Assembly: GCF_900128485.1 (NCBI RefSeq)
Contig: NZ_LT635860.1
Coordinates: 296,712-360,711 of the forward strand
Direction of reading: 5' to 3'
Length of the DNA stretch: 64,000 nucleotides
Source of the DNA: Duodenibacillus massiliensis
Lineage (GTDB): Bacteria > Pseudomonadota > Gammaproteobacteria > Burkholderiales > Burkholderiaceae_F
Shown piece by piece: positions 1 through 8,345 of the stretch (positions are counted from its first letter, which is position 1; the number at the start of each line of letters is the position of its first letter). Below the pieces are notes generated by a model. That model worked only from the letters and a program-made list of their open reading frames with translations. It ran no database searches and had not been told where the DNA came from. The position numbers were made by a program, and so were the translations under genes.

Positions 1-1
1 A

Positions 2-154
2 CTCCTGGCGGCGGAAGCTCGATACAACGCATGGGCTGAAAAGTTGCTTGCCCTGCAGAAAGAAAAGGAAGAGGTGCAGGCAGCCAACATCGCCGCGGCT
101 CTCAGAACCAGCCGGAAGACCTATCAGGAGCTGATGACCTTTTTGGGGAAATAA
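2..154 (+). CDS. C-terminal fragment of an unidentified protein (runs off the left edge)
   Basis: An open frame enters at base 2 and ends at TAA 152-154, giving 50 residues ending in TFLGK. It is Lys/Glu/Ala-rich and probably helical or coiled-coil (ALQKEKEEVQAANIAAALR). I do not recognise the family. It lies beyond the 3' end of the integrase and inside what looks like an integrative element, so it may be cargo of that element. Its start is outside the window. Function is unknown. Confidence 0.45.
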   Translation, partial: LLAAEARYNAWAEKLLALQKEKEEVQAANIAAALRTSRKTYQELMTFLGK

Positions 155-436
155 TCACCCGTGCCGGTGTTTGAGTGCAAATTTTTTGGGAAGTTCAGGG
201 GATAGCGCCGCGAGAGCGGCAGGGATCTGCGGCGTCAAGCCAAGAAACTCTGATGGCGTGCCAGCGTTCTGTAGTGGCAGGGAAAGACAATCATCCTGTG
301 TTGATTTTTAGCACTCGGAGTGTGTCACAGAAAAGCGGGGCAGCCGATGCAGATTTAAGCGCACTTTGTGTGGCAGAAATTCGCGCAACAAAGTAGCAAA
401 AAAAGAAGGACGAAATGAGTCAAAAATTAATTTCGG

Positions 437-691
437 GTGTGTCAGATTCTTAACGCACTTCTGTATCAGATCTATACGCTACATGACAACGGTTTTCCGA
501 AGTCCATCACGCTTGTCGGCCAAAAATATTGGTACAAGCCCACAGTGGATATGTACGTCCAGAATTGGATCAACAACGCACTGCGGGCCGCCAAACTCGT
601 TCAGGTACCCTTTACCGAATTTCAGAAGTCCGTGTCGCTGAGACCGATCGAGCCGACAGGCGGACAAGGACTTCGCAGGCTTTCGCCATAA
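437..691 (+). pseudogene. Possible frameshifted remnant opposite the integrase 3' end
   Basis: An open frame (key stretch KYWYKPTVDMYVQNWINNAL) looks protein-like. A short upstream ORF starting at 415 (MSQKLISGVSDS, then stop) could be its displaced N-terminus after a one-base shift. It overlaps the 3' end of the convergent integrase from 612 on, so its last third is probably not real coding. I do not recognise the family. It could equally be noise. The stretch 155-436 holds nothing else I can name. Confidence 0.2.
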
Positions 692-1928
692 TGACGTTGG
701 CGTACTCATCCATGAGGGGCCGGCGTTGTTCGAGCAGGTCGGAGCGCTGATAAGCCTCGCGGACCGCGTTGCCGGTACTGTGCATGAGTGATTTTTCCGT
801 GAGCGTCACGTCTTTTCCGGTTTCTGCACACCAATCCGAAAAACTTGACCGGCACCCGTGCATGGTGACATTGCGCTTGATGTAATGCCGGATAATGACT
901 CTCGGCGTCCCGTAATGAATATGCGGCTGACGCGTCCCTTCAAAAATCCACCCGTTAGTACTCCGGGGTACCTTCCTCAAAACCTTCACAGCCCAGGGAC
1001 TTAACGGCACCCTGTGCGGATAGGGTTTGCCGTCCTTACGCCGTTCAGGCGGAATACTCCAGATTCGGTTTTCAAAGTTGATTTCCTCCCACCGGGCTCC
1101 GCAAAATTCCTGGCAGCGCGTCGCCGTTAGGATTCCGAAGAGCGTGCAGAGTGTGCTGCGGGAGCCGGTACGGTAGAGCTCGATAGCAGCGGCCTGTAAT
1201 TCCGGGATGGTCGGTGCTTCATGATGGGATTTCACCGTGATTTTTTCAGGATTCGGGAGGTCAAACTCCAGGTATCCGGACCACTTGGCCGGATTCTCGG
1301 TCTTTCGCCACCCGCGACGGGCTGCGTAGTCAAAGACGATTTCCATGCGGCCTCTGACACGCTTGGCAGTCTCTGTCTTTTCTTTCCAGATGGGTTTTAA
1401 GACGGAGAGCACATCGTCGCGCGTAATCTCGGCCACATCCTTTTTACCGAGTTTCGGAAAGACATAAGTCTTCAGCGTACTCGTCCATTGCATTTCATGC
1501 TTCGCGTTACGCCACTGACGCACTTCAGCACAGACGCGAATGGCTTCGTCGGCCACATCCTCAAATCGGTGCACCAGCTGTTCCGGGGCCTTTTCTTTTT
1601 CCGCCGCCGTACTTTTTGATCTGCGGACAGGCTCTTCAGCCGGCAGAGGCGCTTCGGCCGGCAGATCGGCTGACGCCGGAGCCGGAGAGGCGGCTGGTCT
1701 GGGGTCGTAACCGCTCGCGACCAATCCCCGGTATTGGTCGGCTTTAACCTGGGCAGCTTTCAGTGACAGGGTTTTTGCCGCACCCAGGCCAAACTCATAA
1801 CGACGGCCGCCGTGGCACAGCCGAAGAATCCAGCTGCGGGATTTCCCGTTGTTCTTTACGACAAGCTGCAGTCCGCGGCCGCAACCGTGTCTTCCGTCCG
1901 GTAATAAAAAAACATCCTGCTGTCTCAT
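612..1928 (-). CDS. P4-type tyrosine recombinase/integrase
   Basis: A site-specific recombinase of 438 residues that would integrate and excise a genomic island. The N-terminal part (about 10-80) resembles the DUF4102 arm-binding domain (DGRHGCGRGLQLVVKN). A Pro/Ala-rich linker follows at about 80-125, then the SAM-like core-binding domain. The catalytic domain shows Arg in TATRCQEF, His-x-x-Arg in MHGCRSSF, a further His in SLMHSTGN and the nucleophile Tyr in EAYQRSD. The start is supported by GGAAG about 5 bases upstream. The gene begins 245 bp from the 3' end of tRNA-Ser and reads away from it, the usual layout of tRNA-targeted islands. The Ala/Pro-rich linker is longer than usual. Confidence 0.9.
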   Translation of the reverse strand: MRQQDVFLLPDGRHGCGRGLQLVVKNNGKSRSWILRLCHGGRRYEFGLGAAKTLSLKAAQVKADQYRGLVASGYDPRPAASPAPASADLPAEAPLPAEEPVRRSKSTAAEKEKAPEQLVHRFEDVADEAIRVCAEVRQWRNAKHEMQWTSTLKTYVFPKLGKKDVAEITRDDVLSVLKPIWKEKTETAKRVRGRMEIVFDYAARRGWRKTENPAKWSGYLEFDLPNPEKITVKSHHEAPTIPELQAAAIELYRTGSRSTLCTLFGILTATRCQEFCGARWEEINFENRIWSIPPERRKDGKPYPHRVPLSPWAVKVLRKVPRSTNGWIFEGTRQPHIHYGTPRVIIRHYIKRNVTMHGCRSSFSDWCAETGKDVTLTEKSLMHSTGNAVREAYQRSDLLEQRRPLMDEYANVIMAKACEVLVRLSARSVSATRTSEIR

Positions 1929-2132
1929 ACGCTCTTCCTTTATGAGGGAAAGAAGATCCGGGGATTTTCAGAGTGGCCGCCTGTGACGGCGTTCTTTCCC
2001 CCATTTCTTCCCCCCTTGTTTTGAAACACCGTGAAATAGAGGTTAAAAGGAAGGCTGTTTAAAAAAGGCGTTTAACTTCGGCGAAATGCCGAAATTGGTT
2101 TATGAAACAGTGGATTACGAGCCAAAGATAAC

Positions 2133-2166
2133 AAAAAACCTCACAAGATCAATATCTTGCGAGGTT
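2133..2166 (-). terminator. Rho-independent terminator after tRNA-Ser
   Basis: Read on the minus strand, a 13-bp near-perfect stem (AACCTCGCAAGAT / ATCTTGTGAGGTT) with an ATTG loop is followed by TTTTTTG. It lies 7 bases past the tRNA 3' end, so it most likely ends the tRNA transcript. Confidence 0.8.
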
Positions 2167-2172
2167 AATCAA

Positions 2173-2262
2173 TGGCGGAAGGGGAGGGATTCGAACCCTC
2201 GGTGCCCTATTGGACACGCCGCCTTTCCAGGGCGGTACATTCAACCACTCTGCCACCCTTCC
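2173..2262 (-). tRNA. tRNA-Ser (anticodon GGA), CCA encoded
   Basis: On the minus strand the acceptor arms GGAAGGG and CCCTTCC pair, followed by discriminator G and an encoded CCA. The anticodon stem CCGCC/GGCGG holds the loop CTGGAAA, so the anticodon is GGA. A long variable arm (GTCCAATAGGGC region) and the T-loop GGTTCGAATCC are typical of serine tRNAs. The length is 90 nt. It is the probable attachment site for the neighbouring integrase, but the second att copy would lie outside the window. Confidence 0.95.
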
Positions 2263-2347
2263 GCGAAGCACTTCACCGCTTTCTCTGAGTTCTGGGACCG
2301 TGGTTTACAGCCCGAAACAACCCTCATGGGGCCGGCGAAGAATGCGC

Positions 2348-2353
2348 ATTATA
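2348..2353 (-). promoter_or_regulatory. Candidate -10 box for tRNA-Ser
   Basis: A perfect TATAAT on the minus strand lies 86 bases upstream of the mature tRNA 5' end, leaving room for a processed leader. No convincing -35 is present at the usual distance, so this is only a candidate. Confidence 0.35.
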
Positions 2354-2436
2354 TACAGAACTTTCCCGGTTGTGTTGCTTCAAACGCACTGTTTCTGCGA
2401 GTTCACGGCTAGTGTTCTGTAGTAAAAGGAAAAAAA

Positions 2437-3087
2437 TCAGCCGGCCACCAGCGAGTACAGCAGCCACAGGGCGCAGAGCCAGAAAGCGATGCCTGAAATT
2501 CTGTTGATCCAGATGCAGTTTTTCTGAGTCATAAAGCGCTCTGCGGCTTTGTGCCCCATCCAGCCGTAACAGGAATGAATGATCCAGACAAGCAGTGTGT
2601 AGGAAAGCGACAGAAACACGAACTGCGGCCAGTAGGGCTTGTTGTCGTCAATGCACTGCGGAAAAAGCGACAGATAAAAAATGATGAGCTGCGGGTTGGA
2701 GAGCTGCAGGACAATACCTTCTCCGAAAAGCCGCAGCGGACCGGCCTCGGGCGCGCCCTGTTCTTTTCGGCCGGTGTAATTGACAACCCTGAGGAAATTC
2801 GGATTTGCATTAAAGCGCTTCCAGCCCAGGTAGAGCATAAAGACCATCCCCGCGAGCTTAATGACATTGTAGGCCGTAGGCGAAGCCGCAAGGATGACGC
2901 CCAAGCCCGTCGCTGACAGGGCGGCAATCATCAATGTGCCGAGCGCTACGCCGATAATGCCCGGCGTGGCACGGGGCACTCCGAGGCGAATGCTGTTTGT
3001 AAGCGACATTAAAACGCCGGGCCCCGGAGTGAGCACCGTCGGAACGGCAATTCCCAGAAAGAGAAGATAAAGCGTCGGGTTGACCAT
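2437..3087 (-). CDS. LysE/RhtB-family amino-acid exporter
   Basis: An inner-membrane efflux protein of 216 residues with about six hydrophobic segments. The N-terminal signature PTVLTPGPGVLMSLTNSI is the conserved LysE/RhtB TM1 pattern, and the length is standard for the family. Members export amino acids such as lysine, threonine, homoserine or leucine; the substrate cannot be read from sequence. It lies 17 bp downstream of the EamA transporter gene on the same strand and probably shares its transcript. Confidence 0.85.
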   Translation of the reverse strand: MVNPTLYLLFLGIAVPTVLTPGPGVLMSLTNSIRLGVPRATPGIIGVALGTLMIAALSATGLGVILAASPTAYNVIKLAGMVFMLYLGWKRFNANPNFLRVVNYTGRKEQGAPEAGPLRLFGEGIVLQLSNPQLIIFYLSLFPQCIDDNKPYWPQFVFLSLSYTLLVWIIHSCYGWMGHKAAERFMTQKNCIWINRISGIAFWLCALWLLYSLVAG

Positions 3088-3104
3088 ACAACAACGTCCT
3101 GCGG

Positions 3105-3980
3105 TCAGTTAAGTCGGGGGTTTCTCACACGAATGATGCCGGCCGTAAGCCCTGCGGCAAACACAACGGCAATGCCGATAAAGGTCACGGTATCGGGTTT
3201 TTCGCCGAAAACGAGCGCTCCTAAAATCAGCGCAAAGACAATGCCTGAAAACTGAAAAACGGTGTTTACAAGGGGCTGCCCCTTTTGCCAGGCACGTGTG
3301 AGCGTGAGCTGAGCGGCAGTCCCGGCAACGCCGACCATAAGCAGCGGCACGATACTTTCCGCCGAATGACTGTGAAAGCCTTCGGGGGTAAAGAGCGTGA
3401 TGACGGCACCGAAAACAGTGCCCGTGAGCGTGAAGTAAAAGACTATGCGCTCGTTGGGTTCCTTATGCAGCGACAAATCGCGGATACCCCAGTCGCCGCC
3501 CGCACCCGTCATGCCGGCGCAAAGCCCGAGAATTACGGCCATAAATTCAACCGAGGAAAAGTCCGGACGCAGGATGAGGACAGCCCCGACGAAACCAACG
3601 GCCACGGCGGCAAGAAGCGGCCAGTCCATGGCCTTACCTGCGCGGCGCGCTGCGATCACGATGAAAAGCGAGAAGAAAAGCGGACTTGTATACGCAAGCG
3701 TCTGCGCGGTTCCGAGCGGCAGAACCCCCAGTACGTAGACACCCAGGGAAATACTGAGCGTTCCCACCAGGCACCGGGCAATGTGGTGACTCACAAAGTG
3801 CGGTCTGAAGCTGATGTGTCTTGCGGCCATCTGCGCACCGACAAAAAGAACGCCGAGCACCGAGCGGTAAAAAATGATCTCCATTACGCCGTAATAGGCC
3901 GTGGAGAGCTTCGCAAAAAGCGCCATCAGCGCAAACAGAAAGGCTGAAACCAGCATCCAGCATGACTCTCTGACTGACAT
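3105..3980 (-). CDS. EamA/DMT-superfamily transporter
   Basis: A membrane protein of about 291 residues with ten predicted segments in two EamA repeats, typical of drug/metabolite transporters. I chose ATG 3980 (MSVRESCWM), with AAGGAG about 10 bases upstream. The longer frame to 4067 adds an Arg-rich tail unlike the family. Motifs such as LPLGTAQTLAYTSPLF and the second-repeat ALILGALVFGEKP are characteristic of exporters in this group. The substrate is unknown. It precedes the LysE gene on the same strand. Confidence 0.85.
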   Translation of the reverse strand: MSVRESCWMLVSAFLFALMALFAKLSTAYYGVMEIIFYRSVLGVLFVGAQMAARHISFRPHFVSHHIARCLVGTLSISLGVYVLGVLPLGTAQTLAYTSPLFFSLFIVIAARRAGKAMDWPLLAAVAVGFVGAVLILRPDFSSVEFMAVILGLCAGMTGAGGDWGIRDLSLHKEPNERIVFYFTLTGTVFGAVITLFTPEGFHSHSAESIVPLLMVGVAGTAAQLTLTRAWQKGQPLVNTVFQFSGIVFALILGALVFGEKPDTVTFIGIAVVFAAGLTAGIIRVRNPRLN

Positions 3981-4186
3981 ACGGACACCACTCCTTCTGT
4001 TTGCCTTTAACGTCCCGATGTTCTGATTTTGTCGCCTTAACCGGCGGTTGGAAAGCCGCTGCAACAATCTCAGGCTGTCTCCGCCGGTTTTGCCGGAAAG
4101 ATCTGACGTGCCGTTTTTTCTCTTCCTGCTTTGTCTTGTTAGTATTCTAAGTGCTTTTGTGTAGCTTCAGTTCCCTGGGAGAGAAC

Positions 4187-5452
4187 ATGCCGACAAATGA
4201 CGAATTTAAGGTATACCATGAGGCACTTGCTGCAGAACTTCAGCCCGCGATGGGCTGCACGGAGCCGATTGCGCTAGCTTATGCCGCAGCCGAAGTCGGC
4301 AAGCGCCTCGGCGGCTACCCGGAAGCTATCGATGTGGAGGTCTCCCGCAACATCGTTAAAAACGTCAAAAGCGTCATTGTGCCCAATACCGGAGGGCTCT
4401 CGGGCATTGAAGCGGCGGTCGCAGCGGGGTTCGTTTGCCGCCGTCCTGAAGCAAGACTTCAGGTGTTGGCGGACGTGAGCAACACGGAACGCGCTGAAAT
4501 CCGCGAACGTGCCAAATTACCTATGACAGTACGGCAGTCCCATGAGCCGGACGTCTTTTTCATCAAGGTGACGGGGAGCCTCGGCGGGAAAACCGCGGCA
4601 GTGACAATACGCACATACCACACCAACATCACCCGGATCGAAGAAAACGGCGTGACGATACTTTCAAAAGACGATGTCTGCGCTGACGCTCAAGCTGACG
4701 GCGAAGCTTGGTCAATTCCGGAACTTATCAAAGCGGCACGCGTCATGCCGCTTATGGAAGCCGAGACGCTCCTCATTCGGCAGATCGACTGCAACAGCGC
4801 CATTGCCGCAGAAGGCCTTAAAGACAATTGGGGCGCCACGATCGGAAAGATTCTTCTAGCGAGAAACCCCGAAGATCCGGCCACGCAGGCCCGCGCCTGG
4901 GCAGCCGCTGGGTCTGACGCCCGCATGAACGGCTGCGAACTGCCGGTCATCATTGTCTCCGGCAGCGGCAACCAGGGCATTACCGCAAGCGTCCCGGTTC
5001 TGATTTTTGCCCGGGCACTTAAAATAGACCGGGAAACGACACTGAGGGCCGTGCTTTTAAGCGATCTTGTGACAATTGCTCTTAAACAGGGGATTGGAAA
5101 ACTTTCGGCCTACTGCGGGGCGGTGAGCGCGGGCTGCGGCAGCGGCGCGGGGATTGGTTTTCTTGAAGGACTCACAGACAATGCAATTTTGGGCGTCATC
5201 CGCAACGCCCTTGCGATTACCTCCGGTATTCTCTGCGACGGCGCAAAGTCCTCATGCGCCGCCAAAATCTCAATGGCGGTGGAGGGAGCGCTTTTGGCGC
5301 TTGACATGGTGAAAAACCATCAGACCTTTAAAGCCGGCGACGGCATCGTGCAGAGCACAACGGACTCAACGGCCCGTGCCGTGGGCCGCATCGCCAGCCG
5401 CGGCATGGTCTCCACCGACCGCGAAATTATCGACGTGATGCTACAGTGTTGA
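4187..5452 (+). CDS. cyuA: L-cysteine desulfidase (CyuA/YhaM, UPF0597 family)
   Basis: A predicted [4Fe-4S] enzyme of 421 residues that splits L-cysteine to pyruvate, ammonia and hydrogen sulfide. The family signature PAMGCTEPIALA near residue 24 supplies a cluster-ligand Cys, and later Cys-rich motifs (YCGAVSAGCGSGAGIGFLEG, SGILCDGAKSSCA) are conserved in the family. ATG 4187 is preceded by GGGAGAG; the longer frame from 4151 adds no family sequence. It stands alone, divergent from the EamA gene, and ends in a strong bidirectional terminator. The oxygen-labile cluster fits an anaerobic lifestyle. Symbol by family similarity. Confidence 0.85.
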   Translation: MPTNDEFKVYHEALAAELQPAMGCTEPIALAYAAAEVGKRLGGYPEAIDVEVSRNIVKNVKSVIVPNTGGLSGIEAAVAAGFVCRRPEARLQVLADVSNTERAEIRERAKLPMTVRQSHEPDVFFIKVTGSLGGKTAAVTIRTYHTNITRIEENGVTILSKDDVCADAQADGEAWSIPELIKAARVMPLMEAETLLIRQIDCNSAIAAEGLKDNWGATIGKILLARNPEDPATQARAWAAAGSDARMNGCELPVIIVSGSGNQGITASVPVLIFARALKIDRETTLRAVLLSDLVTIALKQGIGKLSAYCGAVSAGCGSGAGIGFLEGLTDNAILGVIRNALAITSGILCDGAKSSCAAKISMAVEGALLALDMVKNHQTFKAGDGIVQSTTDSTARAVGRIASRGMVSTDREIIDVMLQC

Positions 5453-5492
5453 AATAAAAACAGCCGGATTTGCGGCCCCGGCTGTTTTTATT
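5453..5492. terminator. Bidirectional rho-independent terminator
   Basis: AATAAAAACAGCCGG at 5453-5467 pairs perfectly with CCGGCTGTTTTTATT at 5478-5492. The stem carries A-tracts and T-tracts on both sides and lies between two convergent genes, so it can end both. Confidence 0.9.
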
Positions 5493-5505
5493 GGACGACA
5501 GCAAA

Positions 5506-6912
5506 TCAAAGCGCTTTGACGCGTTCGACCTGCTTGCCGGGATCAACGACAATCGCCTTCATGCCGCGGGCTTGGATCGCCTTTTGACCGCGCTCGGTGC
5601 AGATCACCGTTGCGCCCTTGGCAACGACCTTGCCGTCCCAGAGGACCTTGCGGCCCGCAACAAAGGAGGCCTTGGGCTCCTGGGTCGCGTAGTCATAAAC
5701 CGTCATATCGGCGTCTGCGCCGACCGAGAGGTGTCCCTTATTTTTAAGCCGCAGCATCCGGGCCGGATTAAGCGACGTTTTCTGGGCAAATTCCGTGAGT
5801 GTGAGCACATCAAGCTTCACAAGGGACAGCCCCTGCGAGAGGATGACGTTGCGCGGAATGCAGCCGCCGTCCGTGGAAATCGCGTCCACAACAAAGCTGC
5901 CGTCATCGCGCTTGACTTCGGCAAGCATGATTCTCGGAATCGGGGGATTGACGTTGAAACTGCCGCCCACGTCGGTCCCGGCGGCTTCCCAGCGCTTTAA
6001 GGCTTCCTCACCGGTCATCAGATCGGAATAGCCGCCCGCGTCATAGACCACAAAGGCTTTGCCGGCCAAAAGGGCTTTTCTAACGCCGTCAGCGTCCTCG
6101 GTAAAGCCGAAGCGCCGCAGACATTTTCCCGTCACTTTGGACTGGATTTTTCCGTCCGGGAAGCAGGTAAGACGCGTCCCGTTTTTGGGCGAAATGTAGC
6201 TTTCACAGAAGATGTTCGGGTTTTTCTTCAGCAGATCAATCGCCTGCAGCGTCTCTTCAAGTTCCGGGCGGATTGCACCCCGGCAGTAGGCGTTGATGTG
6301 CGCAAGGTGCAGGGGGTAGCCGTCTGCCATTTCCACGGCTTCCTTCATGCCTTCGATGTTGGAGCCGTGTTCGCTCGTGCCCGCATGCCAGGCCACATAG
6401 GTGCGGCGCTCCAGCGCGGTCTTAATGAGAAGCGAGGAAACCTCCGGTTTAAGCGGATAGTGTCCGCCCAAAAGCTTGACGCCGAGAGCGCCGTCGTCAA
6501 GGCTCTTGTCAATGAGTTCCACCATCTCGGTCTTTGTCGGATGGTCATTTTTAAAAGTAAAGGGCGGAGACGCAAACTGCAGAATCGCCATGTTGATCCC
6601 GGCGCCGTACTCGGGAACGTTGTTGAGGATGTCGTCCAGGGGACCTGCCATATCAAGGCACGTCGTCACCCCCTTCATCGCGAGCATCCGCGGACCGTAG
6701 GGAGAACCCCACATGGAGCCCAAATGAACGTGACTATCGATGATGCCCGGCTGCAGCACGAGTCCCGTGAGGTCAACGGTTTCTTTTGCTTCCCCGGTGA
6801 GTTCTCTGCCAACGGCAGCGATTTTGCCGTCAGTGACCGCCACGTCGGCGATGCCGTTCACGTGATTCAACGGATCCACGACATGTGCGTTACGCAGCAA
6901 CAGATCGTACAT
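5506..6912 (-). CDS. Metal-dependent amidohydrolase (dihydroorotase/deacetylase-like)
   Basis: A 468-residue amidohydrolase-superfamily enzyme. The N-terminal sandwich domain (LLRNAHVVDPLNHVNG) leads to the metal motif DSHVHLGS; further likely ligands are the Lys in GVKLLGGHY, the His in AWHAGTSEHGS and HLAHINAY, and the Asp in ISTDGGCI. The C-terminal strand (GADADMTVYDYATQEP) re-forms the composite domain. The fold is shared by dihydroorotases, hydantoinases and deacetylases, and the substrate is not clear. It lies 66 bp downstream of the MFS gene on the same strand, so transporter and hydrolase may handle one compound. Confidence 0.8.
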   Translation of the reverse strand: MYDLLLRNAHVVDPLNHVNGIADVAVTDGKIAAVGRELTGEAKETVDLTGLVLQPGIIDSHVHLGSMWGSPYGPRMLAMKGVTTCLDMAGPLDDILNNVPEYGAGINMAILQFASPPFTFKNDHPTKTEMVELIDKSLDDGALGVKLLGGHYPLKPEVSSLLIKTALERRTYVAWHAGTSEHGSNIEGMKEAVEMADGYPLHLAHINAYCRGAIRPELEETLQAIDLLKKNPNIFCESYISPKNGTRLTCFPDGKIQSKVTGKCLRRFGFTEDADGVRKALLAGKAFVVYDAGGYSDLMTGEEALKRWEAAGTDVGGSFNVNPPIPRIMLAEVKRDDGSFVVDAISTDGGCIPRNVILSQGLSLVKLDVLTLTEFAQKTSLNPARMLRLKNKGHLSVGADADMTVYDYATQEPKASFVAGRKVLWDGKVVAKGATVICTERGQKAIQARGMKAIVVDPGKQVERVKAL

Positions 6913-6978
6913 GGTTTTCTCCTCAAACTTCGAACTGACTCAGACGATACTCCTCTCGAAGGAGACAGTGTCGCTTTG

Positions 6979-8241
6979 TTACGCCATCGGCTCCCGGAGG
7001 CCCGTTTCTCTGAGAGCCGATTTTCTTTTGCGCATCGAAATCATCCAGAGCGCGAGCACCAAAACAGCCGAAAAGGACATCACGGCGCTGTACTTCCAGG
7101 CGCTTCCCATCACCAGAGGCACCCACAGGGCGGTACTCACTGAAAAGCCCGCCGTCACAAAAAACTGCTGAATGGACGCCGCCATCCCGCGGTTGTCCGG
7201 AAAGTAGTCGAGGTTCATGGCCATCATCACCGGCCGGCAAAGCGCCATGCCAAACTGATAGAGCATGGGGCCGATCAAAATCAACGGAAACCCCCAGCCC
7301 AAACTGTAGTCGGCAAGGGTTGATGCCGCACCTGCCGCAATCATGAAGCCGATCGTTGCGTAAAGCATCCGCACGGGACCGAAGGCCTGCGCCCAGCGCG
7401 CGGCATACCAAGACCCCACCAGTGACGTTCCGATCAATGGGAAGGTGAGATACGCAAAGTCGTCCACCCCGAGATGCATGATGCGGATCACAAAGTCAGC
7501 GGCGCCGGCCGAGTAGAGGATCCCGCCCATAAAGCAGCAACCGTGTGCGGCAACACCTGCCATAAACGCGGTGTTTGTGAAACCTCTGCGGTAGTCCGTC
7601 AGAAGCTGCATAAGGCCGAATGCCCTGCGCTTAGCCGCCGGGAGCGTCTCCGGGATAAAAAGAGCAGTAAAAAGCGCGATGAGCCCGGCGTAGACAATGA
7701 GAAACACAAAGACCGCGTGCCAGGAAAACCGCACAATGAGTGCGCCGCCCACAACGGGAGCGAGTGCCGGCGACACGGCAAAAAACATGGCAACCAAAGC
7801 ATTCATGCGGGCCGCACCGAGCCCGGCCCAGCGGTCACGGACAACGGCCTGCGTCACCACCTGACCGGCAGCGGCGGTCAAACCCTGCACAAAGCGCCAA
7901 AAGTAAAAGACTTCGATGGTGGTCGCAAGAGCTGCTCCGAGGCTTGCCGCCATAAAAAGCAGCATCCCGGCGATGATCACGGGCTTGCGGCCGAGGCTGT
8001 CGGAAACCGCCCCCACAAAAAGGCTGGCCACGGCATAGGTTGCAAGGTAGACGGTGAGCGAGAGCTGCACGGCGATGAAGGAAACTCCCATGTCGGCGGC
8101 CATTGCGTGAAACCCGGGGACGTTGGCGTTTACGGCAAAAGGCCCGAGACTTGAAATAAAGCCTAGAAGCGCGGCGTCGGCGATCGTCGGCGCTTTCTCC
8201 CGCGAAGAGGAGGGGTTCGTGTTTTTCTCTCTCAAAGCCAT
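6979..8241 (-). CDS. MFS transporter, Bcr/CflA-like multidrug efflux type
   Basis: A 12-segment major facilitator of about 420 residues. The loop 2-3 motif GAVSDSLGRKPVIIAG is the MFS signature, and the N-terminal pattern resembles the Bcr/CflA subfamily (a DHA1-type drug exporter). The chosen start is ATG 8241 (MALREKN); an alternative GTG at 8268 adds nine residues and neither has a strong Shine-Dalgarno sequence. It is followed by the amidohydrolase gene on the same strand. The substrate is unknown. Confidence 0.8.
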   Translation of the reverse strand: MALREKNTNPSSSREKAPTIADAALLGFISSLGPFAVNANVPGFHAMAADMGVSFIAVQLSLTVYLATYAVASLFVGAVSDSLGRKPVIIAGMLLFMAASLGAALATTIEVFYFWRFVQGLTAAAGQVVTQAVVRDRWAGLGAARMNALVAMFFAVSPALAPVVGGALIVRFSWHAVFVFLIVYAGLIALFTALFIPETLPAAKRRAFGLMQLLTDYRRGFTNTAFMAGVAAHGCCFMGGILYSAGAADFVIRIMHLGVDDFAYLTFPLIGTSLVGSWYAARWAQAFGPVRMLYATIGFMIAAGAASTLADYSLGWGFPLILIGPMLYQFGMALCRPVMMAMNLDYFPDNRGMAASIQQFFVTAGFSVSTALWVPLVMGSAWKYSAVMSFSAVLVLALWMISMRKRKSALRETGLREPMA

Positions 8242-8345
8242 AGCGGAACTAAAGCGGTTTTGCAGCACCTTAGGGGTTTATCCTCATAGGTATGCTACAA
8301 TAAGGGGATGCTGAAATGAATTGAATATATTGGGAAAGTTTGCCA

